Source: Solibacillus sp. FSL R7-0668
GTDB taxonomy: Bacteria; Bacillota; Bacilli; Bacillales_A; Planococcaceae
Direction of reading: 5' to 3'
Assembly (NCBI RefSeq): GCF_038006205.1
Contig: NZ_JBBOUU010000001.1
Location: 1,800,001-1,864,000, forward strand
DNA: 64,000 nucleotides
A program made the position numbers and the translations under genes. The notes under the pieces were generated by a model, which made no database searches, was not told the origin of the DNA, and saw nothing but the letters and a program-made list of their open reading frames with translations. Positions within the stretch are counted from its first letter, which is position 1, and the number at the start of each line of letters is the position of its first letter. This document shows positions 27,847 through 35,878 of this stretch, one piece after another.

Positions 27847-28431
27847 ATGAATAACGAAAAAATAGGGCTGCTCATTTTGACATTGCGTAAAGATAAGGGA
27901 CTCACACAAAGGCAATTAGCCGATGCCCTACATTTATCCGACCGAACGATATCAAAATGGGAGCGTGGTCAAGGGTGCCCAGATATTACACTGCTAGCAC
28001 ATTTATCAACGATTCTCGAAGTAAATATCGAAACACTACTCGGTGGTGAAATTCAATCGAATGATTTTGTAGGAGGAAACATGAAAAAATCAACATATTA
28101 TGTTTGTCCAAGCTGTATGAATATTGGACTTTCAACAGGGAATTTTGAAGTTGCCTGCTGTGGTCGGAAAATAGAAGCTCTGGAAGCTGTTAAAGCAACA
28201 GATACTCAAAAATTAGCAGTAGAAGAAATTGATATGCAATGGTCAATTACTGCCGAACATCCGATGACCAAGGAGCATTATGTATCATTTGTAGCCTTTG
28301 CAACAGGCGATCAAATTCAGCTCTACAAGCAATTTCCTGAATGGGCATTGCAAGTTCATATCCCGAAGAAAAAACATGGCATATTGTTATGGTTTGATAC
28401 GCGAGATGGGTTGTTTTATCAATATATTTAA
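27847..28431 (+). CDS. XRE regulator fused to a desulfoferrodoxin-like domain
   Basis: A 194-residue two-domain protein. Residues 1-65 are an XRE HTH (LRKDKGLTQRQLADALHLSDRTISKWERG). Residues about 80-194 resemble the superoxide reductase/desulfoferrodoxin fold, with a Cys cluster (CPSCMNIG ... ACCG) and the SOR-type AEHPMTKEHYVSFVAF. Superoxide reductases use four His and one Cys for iron. Here only the two His of HPMxxEHY are obvious, and the C-terminal C-x-x-H is missing (the end reads FDTRDGLFYQYI), so the site looks degenerate. GGAGGG supports ATG 27847. Perhaps a redox or metal-sensing repressor (inference). Confidence 0.7.
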   Translation: MNNEKIGLLILTLRKDKGLTQRQLADALHLSDRTISKWERGQGCPDITLLAHLSTILEVNIETLLGGEIQSNDFVGGNMKKSTYYVCPSCMNIGLSTGNFEVACCGRKIEALEAVKATDTQKLAVEEIDMQWSITAEHPMTKEHYVSFVAFATGDQIQLYKQFPEWALQVHIPKKKHGILLWFDTRDGLFYQYI

Positions 28432-28481
28432 TTTATTTCAGCGGGTAATCAATTACAATTACGTCAAGGTATAACGGATTA

Positions 28482-28520
28482 GAAAAAGCAGTGTCCAAAA
28501 AATTGGAACCTGCTTTTTAT
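28482..28520 (+). terminator. rho-independent terminator
   Basis: AAAAAGCAG / CTGCTTTTT stem, about 50 bp after the XRE fusion gene. Confidence 0.7.
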
Positions 28521-28850
28521 TTTATTTGGATAGTTTTAATAATGAAAAATTATTCATCTGTGGTGTAGCTTGTGGTATTAGTTTGAATCAACTTTTCTAT
28601 TGAATAAATTCAACAACGCGTGCATTTAGATCACAATTTTGTTTCAAGTTAATAAAATTGCTTAAATCATAATTTAGTCGATTAAAAATAATAAAGGCAT
28701 TTAAAAAAAGATTACCTATCGACGCGTCGAGAACTAATGAAGGAAATTATTGTAAGTTTAACGAGGGATTCGATATAATAATATTTACGATTAAAATGAT
28801 GAAAGAATAATTAACGGTGTATTTGTGAAAGATGAAGGTTTTTTAATTAA
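28521..28850. other. intergenic region, no gene seen
   Basis: AT-rich, no credible coding sequence. A perfect 12-bp palindrome TCGACGCGTCGA (28719-28730) stands out against the AT background; its meaning is unknown. Confidence 0.35.
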
Positions 28851-28865
28851 ACGTGGAGGGAGAAA

Positions 28866-29290
28866 ATGAGAAAGTATTTAGTTATTTTAACTGTAATTTT
28901 GTTACTTTTATTAGTTGGTTGTTCACAACAACAAGAAACATTAACAAAGGCAGAAGATAACAATAGCAATCATATAGGGAAAAATACTTCAGATTTAGAT
29001 ATACCTTCTAAAGAAAGTATTATAAAGGAGGGGTATCCAACAAATGGAAATGGTCAAACCTATGGACTAATATGGGAGACTTAATTCTTAGTGAACTTGG
29101 AGAACCTGATTTAATGTTGGCAGAAGGCGAAAACGGAACAAATGGGTATGTGAAAAAAGAGGATTTGCATGGTCCACATCCTAAAACTCCTGAAGAAGCT
29201 GTTAAACTTAATACTACTAAACCAAGAGCAATTCCTTTGTATGATGATGATGGAGAGACTGTTATCGGTAAGTTTATTGTAAGTGGATAG
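28866..29290 (+). pseudogene. frameshifted lipoprotein gene
   Basis: The first frame encodes a lipoprotein signal (MRKYLVILTVILLLLLVGC, lipobox LVGC) and continues to NGQTYGLIWET, then stops at 29084. The second frame, open from 29072, continues with MGDLILSELGEPDLMLAEG through KFIVSG. It has no RBS or plausible own start. Inserting one C so that GGACTAAT becomes GGACCTAAT gives an uninterrupted Y-G-P-N-M-G-D join of about 140 residues. The family is a small secreted lipoprotein seen in Bacilli, of unknown role. RBS GTGGAGGG is intact. A sequencing error is the alternative explanation. Confidence 0.7.
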
Positions 29291-29468
29291 AAGCTGTTCT
29301 ATTATTGATTAACTTATGGTAAAGATAAAGTTACGAGTGCTTAGTGTAACAAACCTTACAATATTCCCAAACACCGCTTTGGTAGCTTTATAAAGGGTTA
29401 TCAACGTTAGATAGAGAATGAACATATAGGGATTATTTGTATGTTACATAAAATTTTGAGGTGATTAG

Positions 29469-29903
29469 ATGAAATATAGTGCGACTTCACAACGCATATT
29501 GATTTTATTTATGGCTTTTTTAGGTCTACTTTTAAGTTTTTTAAGTTGGGATATTTCAAATGTTAAATGGGTATCCTTAACGACATTTACATTCTTGTTT
29601 TTAATGGCATTTTTAAAATATACATTGCTAATAAAGAAAAATAAGATTTCTTATGCTGTTCAACTTTTTGGTCTAACTATTTATCGTAAAGAAATCGTGC
29701 CTACTAATATCAAAAACATTATTTTTAAACGAATAGGCTGGAAATCAAAATTAGCTGCCATTAAAGTAGACAAAGGTATTTCTATTCGAGTAGCTTTATT
29801 TAAACCTGAAAGTGTATATGATGATTTAATTGTATTTTGCGAAGAAAATGCTGTGGCTTATCATAAAACCAAAGATTATACGATAATTGAGAAAATGGGA
29901 TAA
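29469..29903 (+). CDS. two-TM protein with PH-like domain, 144 aa
   Basis: Two hydrophobic helices (about 9-27 and 34-54) followed by an 85-residue soluble domain (KNKISYAVQLFGLTIYRKEI...). The pattern resembles bacterial PH-like membrane proteins. GAGGTG precedes the ATG by six bases. No functional partner nearby. Confidence 0.6.
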   Translation: MKYSATSQRILILFMAFLGLLLSFLSWDISNVKWVSLTTFTFLFLMAFLKYTLLIKKNKISYAVQLFGLTIYRKEIVPTNIKNIIFKRIGWKSKLAAIKVDKGISIRVALFKPESVYDDLIVFCEENAVAYHKTKDYTIIEKMG

Positions 29904-29998
29904 TACAAAACTCATCATAACTTTCGCAAAAATTTCTGTTACATATCTATACATTACAAAACAAAATAACGTTCCCAAATGTAAGTTTGGGGACACAG

Positions 29999-30042
29999 AA
30001 AAAGGCGACAAACGCTGTCAAATCAGTGTTTGTGGCTTTTCT
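29999..30042. terminator. hairpin terminator
   Basis: GGCGACAAACGCTG / CAGTGTTTGTGGC stem with A-rich and T-rich flanks; could serve both strands. Confidence 0.65.
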
Positions 30043-30198
30043 TATGGAACATTCGTTATACAGCTTTTTTATGCAGTTTTCTACAAACCTATGAATACCA
30101 GCAATTTGAGCGTGATTTTTGGCAGGTTGCAGCTGGAGCCTTATGCATAAAATCATGCATATTTTTAGCCTAATTTTATGACAGCTTTCACGAACATT

Positions 30199-30459
30199 TT
30201 AACTATAATGGTCTTTTGCGGAATAAATATAAATCATGTCATTGGCTATGCGATAAATTAAACGATGTTCATCTGTTATACGACGGGACCATTTCCCTGA
30301 CAATTCATATTTTAAAGGCTCAGGCTTCCCAATCCCTTCAAATGGATTGCGGTCAATGTCTTTAATTAATCGATTTATTTTTTTAATGGTGCTTTTATCT
30401 TCTTGATCATGCCAGTACATATAATCCGTCCAAGCATCATCTGACCAAACTTTAATCAT
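30199..30459 (-). CDS. yoeB: Txe/YoeB family toxin
   Basis: An 86-residue mRNA endonuclease toxin of the RelE/YoeB fold, which cleaves mRNA at the ribosomal A site. It has the family pattern WSDDAWTDYMYWHDQEDKSTIKKINRLIKDI, GIGKPEPLKYELSGKWSRRITDEHRLIYRI and a terminal DHYS (the catalytic Glu, Arg, His and Tyr residues are all present). Start ATG 30459 overlaps the antitoxin stop by 8 bp. GAGGT lies five bases upstream. Confidence 0.92.
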   Translation of the reverse strand: MIKVWSDDAWTDYMYWHDQEDKSTIKKINRLIKDIDRNPFEGIGKPEPLKYELSGKWSRRITDEHRLIYRIANDMIYIYSAKDHYS

Positions 30460-30718
30460 CTTCAACCTCAATTAATTCATGAATTTTCACTTTACCTGTT
30501 TTGAATTGTTCATTGCCTCGACGAATTTTATCCATCACATACGCATTTGACAAGGTACGCAGCGTTTCTTGCATTGAATCATACTCACGCTTAGACATGA
30601 CAACAACGGTATCTTCTACGTCTTTACTTGTCACAATAAATGTATCTGAATCTTCATTGATTTGTTTCATATAGCCACGTAAATTTTGACGGAAATTTGA
30701 GTACGTTACTGCTTCCAT
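30452..30718 (-). CDS. yefM: YefM family antitoxin
   Basis: An 88-residue antitoxin of the Phd/YefM family. The N-terminal DNA-binding part is MEAVTYSNFRQNLRGYMKQIN...TFIVTSKDVEDTVVVMSKREYDSMQET, and the C-terminal tail wraps and inhibits YoeB. GGAGGT gives start ATG 30718 (the frame opens at 30751). Translationally coupled to the toxin. It autoregulates through the palindrome pair upstream. Confidence 0.92.
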   Translation of the reverse strand: MEAVTYSNFRQNLRGYMKQINEDSDTFIVTSKDVEDTVVVMSKREYDSMQETLRTLSNAYVMDKIRRGNEQFKTGKVKIHELIEVEDD

Positions 30719-30731
30719 TTCAACACCTCCA

Positions 30732-30751
30732 TTGTACAATATGTTGTACAA
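30732..30751 (-). promoter_or_regulatory. YefM-YoeB operator (paired TGTACA)
   Basis: Two TTGTACAA palindromes separated by TATG, with centres exactly 12 bp apart. This matches the paired TGTACA motifs known at the E. coli yefM-yoeB operator. Confidence 0.8.
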
Positions 30752-30759
30752 CTAATTAT

Positions 30760-31252
30760 AGTGCATACCATTCGATTTTGCAAAAGCAAAAAGCCTATTT
30801 TTATATAATCTTTTCACATTTTATTTAGGGAGAGCACTGTCAAAACGCATATTTTATAATGTTCTTTTTTGGTTATCTCTTCGCGTAGAATATCCGCTTT
30901 TTGTCGGCTGAATCCTTATTAAAAGCATTAAAAAAACCTTGTAATGGGGTTACTACCAACTTTGCACAAAACATACGTTAAGCAAAATTCGATAAGGATA
31001 ATTATATATTTCCATACGCTAAGGTATTAAAAGATGTTTGAAAACTTTGGTATTACACTAATTACTGAACAGTGATTACTGATTGAGTTAATGGACATTT
31101 CGGAAAAGTATAATCCTTGATGAATCCTTTATCTGTAACTGAACAAAATCCTTCGCGTATAAATTCCAAAAACATAATAGTCACCAAATCAGTTTATAAA
31201 ACAAAAAAAACTGCTAAAACGCAGCTCTTTGTTTTTTACTGATTTGACCCAA
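30760..31252. other. 500-bp non-coding stretch, possible remnants
   Basis: No ORF with an RBS. The segment near 30947-30990 (GGGGTTACTACCAACTTTG and on) looks like the terminal region of a transposon, but I cannot pair it with a second end. Probably decayed DNA between the toxin-antitoxin pair and the broken lipoprotein gene. Confidence 0.3.
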
Positions 31253-31589
31253 CTAATTTTGATTAATTTGCATTTCAATTTTTTTTATTAGATTTTCCAA
31301 TTGTTTTCTATCTTCTTTTCCATCTTTTGAGAAACAAGGTTCTTCACTGAAATGAAATGATGCAAAATCGTGTCCCATGAAACTACCATTACCAAAATTA
31401 AATAACTCATCTATTTTAGAACCATCTTGTTTATAATAACGAACTGAACGAAATCCAACAGAAAATAAACGCACAGGCAGTTTCTTTATTCGAAAAGTAG
31501 AAATTTACTTCTTTAGTAATCTCTTCAGTAGGTCTAACGCTGCAACCTAAAAGAAACGTTATAGGAAGTAATTTTAATAGCTTTTTCAT
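31253..31589 (-). pseudogene. frameshifted lipoprotein gene
   Basis: From ATG 31589 (preceded by AGGAGG) the frame encodes a lipoprotein signal MKKLLKLLPITFLLGC with a lipobox, then SVRPTEEITKEVNFYFSNKE, and runs into a stop about 110 bp on. The downstream frame, open from about 31490 to 31253, encodes LPVRLFSVGFRSVRYYKQDG...IKKIEMQINQN and lacks any RBS. The two join by a one-base frameshift near 31480-31500. Function unknown. Confidence 0.65.
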
Positions 31590-31591
31590 GT

Positions 31592-31681
31592 TTAGTCCTC
31601 CTGGTATCCATGAATGCGCAATAACATGTGAAGCTCCTCTAAAATGGCCGCATCATCTTCCATGACGAATATTTTATACAT
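31592..31681 (-). pseudogene. truncated response-regulator stub, 29 codons
   Basis: AAAGGAG precedes an ATG that opens MYKIFVMEDDAAILEELHML, the classic first strand and helix of a response-regulator receiver domain (E-D-D acidic pair). After HGYQED it reaches a stop within the RBS of the adjoining lipoprotein gene. The rest of the regulator and any kinase are missing. This marks a deletion or recombination junction. Confidence 0.7.
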
Positions 31682-31799
31682 AGTTGACTCCTTTAAAAGT
31701 TTGGTACTATTATACATGAGATGTGAAGTTGAGGGGGAATTAATAAAGTATTGCGCTGGCATTTGCCTGAAAAACGTTGTAGGAAAATGAGGTGATTAC

Positions 31800-32036
31800 A
31801 TGTTGTTATTATGGAATCTCGCTTTTTGTGTTTCAATTTTCACATTAATAATGGGTCTTGTAAAACAATCTTGGAGGCTACTATTAATTAGTTCGATCCC
31901 AACTTTACCAATCGCACTATATTTTTTAATGGGTGCGGAAAATGCATTTAAATATGTTGGTTTTAGCCCACTGTTATTATTAATTTTAACAGCTGCCATG
32001 TGGGTTATGAATAAGCGGAAAATGAAGTTTAATTAA
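31800..32036 (+). CDS. small membrane protein, 78 aa
   Basis: Three short hydrophobic stretches (about 3-20, 26-44 and 53-70) and a basic tail (MNKRKMKFN). GAGGTG is six bases before the ATG. Family not recognised. Converges with the VTT-domain gene across a shared terminator. Confidence 0.55.
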   Translation: MLLLWNLAFCVSIFTLIMGLVKQSWRLLLISSIPTLPIALYFLMGAENAFKYVGFSPLLLLILTAAMWVMNKRKMKFN

Positions 32037-32042
32037 ATTCAG

Positions 32043-32086
32043 AAAAGTCACGAAACATTGTAATATCAGCGTTTCGTGACTTTATT
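32043..32086. terminator. bidirectional rho-independent terminator
   Basis: AAAGTCACGAAAC / GTTTCGTGACTTT stem between converging genes. Confidence 0.85.
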
Positions 32087-32129
32087 ATGTATAGGAGCAA
32101 TCCGAAGCATGGGATAGGTAAAATTGCAT

Positions 32130-32684
32130 TTATCGGCTCCATGTTTGTTTTAACTTTTTCCCGAGTAAAAACAAAGCGAGTAAATAAAGGGCGATAATCA
32201 ATACCGTATCCCATTTACCGGCTGCTATTTGATGACCGACAAGTGAAAAGGCTAAAATGGTTGGTAGCTTTCCGAGCAAGGTTGCGCCAATAAAGGCAAT
32301 GAAACCAACATTCGAAATACCTGCAATTAAATTAATTCCCGCTGAAGGCAAAATCGGAATAATTCGGCCAAGTAACACCGCTAAAAAGCCATTTGTCTCA
32401 ATTAACTTCATGTATTTGGTTAAATATTGTTGCTTTGTTACATACTTCAATGCCATGCGCCTTAGCCATCGTTTACTTAGTAAAAATAGCAAGAGCGATC
32501 CAATTGTTGTCCCAACCATATTAATAAGCAAACCTGGTAGAAAATCATGTTGACTAGCAACAAATGCAGCCAATACAGGAATCGGTGCAAATGGAATCAT
32601 CGAAACCAACACCATAATTAAAAATTGATAGAGCCATGCAAAGGGGCTACCATTTTGTACAAAGTCTAGAAATAGATTTTCCAT
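32130..32684 (-). CDS. TVP38/TMEM64 family (VTT-domain) membrane protein
   Basis: A 184-residue polytopic membrane protein of the VTT/DedA-like superfamily. The central signature is GTTIGSLLLFLLSKRWLRRM followed by LLGRIIPILPSAGINLIAGISNVGFIAF (re-entrant loop with G-R-x-x-P). Family members act as phospholipid scramblases/flippases. AAGGAAAA precedes the ATG. Confidence 0.85.
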   Translation of the reverse strand: MENLFLDFVQNGSPFAWLYQFLIMVLVSMIPFAPIPVLAAFVASQHDFLPGLLINMVGTTIGSLLLFLLSKRWLRRMALKYVTKQQYLTKYMKLIETNGFLAVLLGRIIPILPSAGINLIAGISNVGFIAFIGATLLGKLPTILAFSLVGHQIAAGKWDTVLIIALYLLALFLLGKKLKQTWSR

Positions 32685-32866
32685 TATGTTTTTCCTTTTT
32701 ATTATTTTGAAAAAGTGCTGTAGCTTCGATTTTGGTTTGATTGTATCCTATATTTATGTTTCAAACAACAATGTGTCTATTTGAGTTGGCGTTATGAAAT
32801 AAATTTATTGAACAATAACGTCAAGGGATAATACCTAGAAACCATCAATTGTAATTTTTAGTTTAA

Positions 32867-32896
32867 TGAATAAAACACAAGAAGCCGTCCATACTA
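32867..32896 (+). promoter_or_regulatory. sigma-G-type promoter of ncRNA copy 1
   Basis: TGAATA (32867-32872), 17-bp spacer, CATACTA (32890-32896). This is an essentially perfect forespore sigma-G (or sigma-F/G) promoter placed just ahead of the conserved RNA. Confidence 0.7.
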
Positions 32897-33098
32897 GTAA
32901 AGATTTCACTTCGAATCTTAATGACTAGGAGGGTTAACCCGATGAGCGCGATTGATCGTTAACTCAAAAGGACCATCAAAGCTGAATGCGATTCATGCAA
33001 AGTTTTCTTATGAAAATTCATGCAGAAACGAGGCAGTGTGTCATGGAGAATTACAAGTAAGTGCGAATCAAGCCCGGAATTAAGTTTCCGGGTTTTTT
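32897..33098 (+). ncRNA. structured non-coding RNA, copy 1
   Basis: A transcript of about 200 nt is predicted from the sigma-G-type promoter to a terminator (CCCGGAATTAAGTTTCCGGG plus TTTTTT). It has about 85-90 percent identity to the segment at 41960-42160 over its whole length. Local hairpins visible are AAGATT/AATCTT, the GGGTTAACCC palindrome, TGAAT-GCG-ATTCA, and a longer stem TGCAAAGTTTTC / GAAAATTCATGCA. It contains only a six-codon mini-ORF and precedes no gene on its strand. Compare with CsfG, the forespore ncRNA of endospore formers of similar size; identity not established. Confidence 0.65.
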
Positions 33099-33196
33099 GA
33101 TGTTGTTTAAAGTAAAAAGGAGACGCTGATAGAGCATCTCCTTATCTCATGAAACAGTTAATGGAAGAAACTTTTTTTACTTCATTTATTTCTACT

Positions 33197-33952
33197 TCAA
33201 CTAAGCCATATTTGATTGGTGCAACTCAAAAGAAGCACGAATAGGAATAATGCGACACAAACGCCATCTATTTTACTTACTGTTATCACTTGAAAATAGC
33301 TACTTCTTCGCTCTCCAGTAAAACCTCTTGCTTCCATTGCGAATGCAGCGCGCTCTGCTTTACGAACAGCACCTGCTAACATTGGGATTAAAACTTTGTG
33401 AACACCAAGAAGTCGTTTCAATCTATTTTTTTCTGGAGTCGCTCCTCTTAATCGATGTGCTTGCTGAATTTGAATAAATTCATCCTTTAACACAGGTAAA
33501 AACTGATAGCCAACCAGAACCCCATAGGCAATTTTAGGGGACAATTTTAATTGTTGCATTAAGCTCATAATAAAAGTTGTTGGATTTGTCGTAAAAGCGA
33601 ACAAAAGAGAAAGACTTGAAAATGCTAATACCCGAAAGCTTAATGAAAGAGCATGATACAACTGTGATTCTGAAACGTTAAGCATCCAAAAAGACCAAAC
33701 AACAGGTCCAGGTTGATCTTCCGCGAAAACTAGCGTTGTCCAAAAATATCCGAAAGCCGTTATGAAAAATGGAATCATAAACAATAACCATTTTTTCCAA
33801 TCAATCTGACTAAGCAATAATTGCAATGCTAGTATGCTTAACCAGAATATGAGCGGAGTCCAAGGATCAAAAAAGAAAGCCATTGTGAACATACAACCTG
33901 TAAAAAGTAAAAACTTAAGTGAAGGATTCATACTATTTAATGCATGCTTCAC
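33197..33952 (-). CDS. ykoC: ECF transporter T component YkoC
   Basis: A 251-residue transmembrane coupling (EcfT/CbiQ family) subunit linking the substrate-binding membrane protein to the ATPases. Helices lie at about 12-60, 100-125 and 225-245. The cytoplasmic coupling helices carry the paired A-R-G type motifs (QAHRLRGA and AMEARGFTG). Start GTG, overlapping the end of ykoD by 20 bp. Fourth gene of the TPP-controlled operon. Confidence 0.88.
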   Translation of the reverse strand: MKHALNSMNPSLKFLLFTGCMFTMAFFFDPWTPLIFWLSILALQLLLSQIDWKKWLLFMIPFFITAFGYFWTTLVFAEDQPGPVVWSFWMLNVSESQLYHALSLSFRVLAFSSLSLLFAFTTNPTTFIMSLMQQLKLSPKIAYGVLVGYQFLPVLKDEFIQIQQAHRLRGATPEKNRLKRLLGVHKVLIPMLAGAVRKAERAAFAMEARGFTGERRSSYFQVITVSKIDGVCVALFLFVLLLSCTNQIWLS

Positions 33953-35303
33953 GTGCCTTCAATCCCTTCGGTGGTAGTAAGTGATGAGCTAAAAGTAGGT
34001 TTTCATTTCCCCAAACATCCCTAGCCGGAAACTTCCCAGTTAGACGCCCATTTTTGAGTAATAATATTGAATCTGCCATGCAATAAGCAAAATCCATATC
34101 ATGTGTGACGATTAAAAACGTTGTACCAGAGCGGGACCTTTCATCGATTAATTGAAATAATTCACACAGTGAAGCTGCATCTTGACCAGAAGTAGGCTCG
34201 TCCATCACAATTACATCGCGTCCATCGGAGAGCATTGCTGCAATTGCTACTCTTCGCTTTTGCCCATGACTAACAGCAAATGGGTGAGCCCTAGCAAGAG
34301 GGGTTAAATTTAGTCGATTTAACATATTAGTGACATCCTTTTTGCCACCAAATGCTACTTCATCTTGCACATTATTTGTCAAAAATAAAAACTCCGGTGA
34401 CTGGGGGACATACCCTAAACGTTTTGGCTGAATCGATCCGCTTGAGGGGATTAATTGGCATAAAGCTTTTAATAATGTAGACTTCCCACTACCATTGGGT
34501 CCAGCTAAAACAGTTATTTCCCCACGATTTAAGACAAAAGAAAGTTCTTGAAGATACGGCTTAGAACGGATGTTACTTGCTTGGAAAGATACATCTGCCT
34601 GCATGGAACTATTCCGTTTTTGCAATGGGGGAGCTTCCTCGCTTTTATTTAACGGGATGTTGCGTTCAAAAAAGTTCCCCCATAACTCTAACCGATGTTC
34701 AATTGCTACAATCGTAATATTTCGTTTTTCTTGTAGTTGATCCAACCATTCTACGTATTTTTGTGCAGTGTAAGGATCTAAGTGGGCAAGAGGTTCGTCT
34801 AACAATAAAACCTCGGGCTCCATAATGAGTGCACATGCGGTGGCAATTCGCTGCTTTTGTCCACCCGACAGCTTTTGAATAATTGCATGACGAAATTCGC
34901 TTAAGTCTGTCAAATCCAATATTTCACGTATGCGAGCATCCATTTCTTTTCTTGGTACATGTAAGTTTTCCAGAGTAAATGCAAGCTCTTCCTCTACCGT
35001 TTGCATGCAAAATTGTGCATCAGGATCTTGAAAAACAGTAGCAATCTGGTGATTAATTTCCCCGGGGATATAAGAAAGGCTGTCTTTGCCGAACAGCTCT
35101 ATGAAACCATTTAAAATGCCATCACAATTGTCTGGATAGAGCCTATTGCATAAATAGAGGAATGTTGATTTTCCACAGCCGCTTGGACCTGTAATGACAA
35201 CACGCTCCCCACGTCGAATAGATAACGAAAGATTCTCGAGTATTGGCTGTTCTTCGTCTGGATAAAAGAATGTTACATTGTGAAAGCAAATCACATTATG
35301 CAT
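33933..35303 (-). CDS. ykoD: ECF transporter duplicated ATPase YkoD
   Basis: A 456-residue ABC ATPase with two nucleotide-binding domains in one chain. NBD1 spans about 1-215 (Walker A GPSGCGKS, signature LSGGQKQR, Walker B VLLLDEP). NBD2 spans about 240-450 (GPNGSGKST, VSHGQKRR, VIVMDEP). It powers the thiamin-precursor ECF system. The frame opens at 35411, but AAAGGGGG places the start at ATG 35303, overlapping ykoE by 8 bp. Confidence 0.92.
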   Translation of the reverse strand: MHNVICFHNVTFFYPDEEQPILENLSLSIRRGERVVITGPSGCGKSTFLYLCNRLYPDNCDGILNGFIELFGKDSLSYIPGEINHQIATVFQDPDAQFCMQTVEEELAFTLENLHVPRKEMDARIREILDLTDLSEFRHAIIQKLSGGQKQRIATACALIMEPEVLLLDEPLAHLDPYTAQKYVEWLDQLQEKRNITIVAIEHRLELWGNFFERNIPLNKSEEAPPLQKRNSSMQADVSFQASNIRSKPYLQELSFVLNRGEITVLAGPNGSGKSTLLKALCQLIPSSGSIQPKRLGYVPQSPEFLFLTNNVQDEVAFGGKKDVTNMLNRLNLTPLARAHPFAVSHGQKRRVAIAAMLSDGRDVIVMDEPTSGQDAASLCELFQLIDERSRSGTTFLIVTHDMDFAYCMADSILLLKNGRLTGKFPARDVWGNENLLLAHHLLPPKGLKAREACIK

Positions 35304-35877
35304 GTGATTCCCCCTTTTTCGAACTTGAAATGGCATAACCTCGGAGTGAACCGGTAGCGAGTAAGCCATCTGATAACACTTTTCCACCGACACCCGCAAT
35401 GAGAGCGCCACTTGCTATGCGAAGCCCTAACATTAGCGCTACATAACCTGTGCTATACACGACAAATCCACCTAAAAAGTATCCATATACAAAGCTGAAA
35501 ACGGCTGAGCCAATTCCAGCCAACATTAATACCCATAAATCAAAGCGTTTGTAACGTGTTGCGGCAAAAACAGCTTCTGCCCCTAAGCCTTGAATAACAC
35601 CTGAAAGAATTAAACGTGGACCAACTGCATTGCCCAATAAAACCTCGATTGTTGCAGCGATTGTTTCAGAAACGACTGCTGCACCAGGTTTTCGAATAAT
35701 ATACATGCATATAATTGAGACGATAAACCAAATACCAAAAATCCATTCATACGCAATCGGACCGATAAACCCTGCCCAAATATTCCCTGCATGTAAAAAC
35801 AGTAAATATACAATACCAAACACAACCGAAAATAATGACATCAGTACAATTTCTTTAAGTTTCCATGATTTCAGCAT
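35296..35877 (-). CDS. ykoE: ECF transporter S component YkoE
   Basis: A 193-residue membrane substrate-specificity subunit of the YkoE family, predicted to bind thiamin or its hydroxymethylpyrimidine (HMP) precursor. Six hydrophobic segments; family stretches are FGIVYLLFLHAGNIWAGFIGP, AAVVSETIAATIEVLLGN and SGVIQGLGAEAVFAATRYK. GGAGGT precedes the ATG. Lies one base after ykoF and overlaps ykoD. Confidence 0.9.
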   Translation of the reverse strand: MLKSWKLKEIVLMSLFSVVFGIVYLLFLHAGNIWAGFIGPIAYEWIFGIWFIVSIICMYIIRKPGAAVVSETIAATIEVLLGNAVGPRLILSGVIQGLGAEAVFAATRYKRFDLWVLMLAGIGSAVFSFVYGYFLGGFVVYSTGYVALMLGLRIASGALIAGVGGKVLSDGLLATGSLRGYAISSSKKGESHA

Positions 35878-35878
35878 C

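Noticed and set aside
28719-28730. 12-bp palindrome TCGACGCGTCGA in an AT-rich spacer
   Set aside because: A single occurrence with no neighbouring promoter or gene start; no function can be supported.
30947-31010. Possible insertion-sequence end
   Set aside because: The sequence looks IS-like at one side, but no inverted partner, transposase or target duplication could be found; left as a remark on the non-coding stretch.
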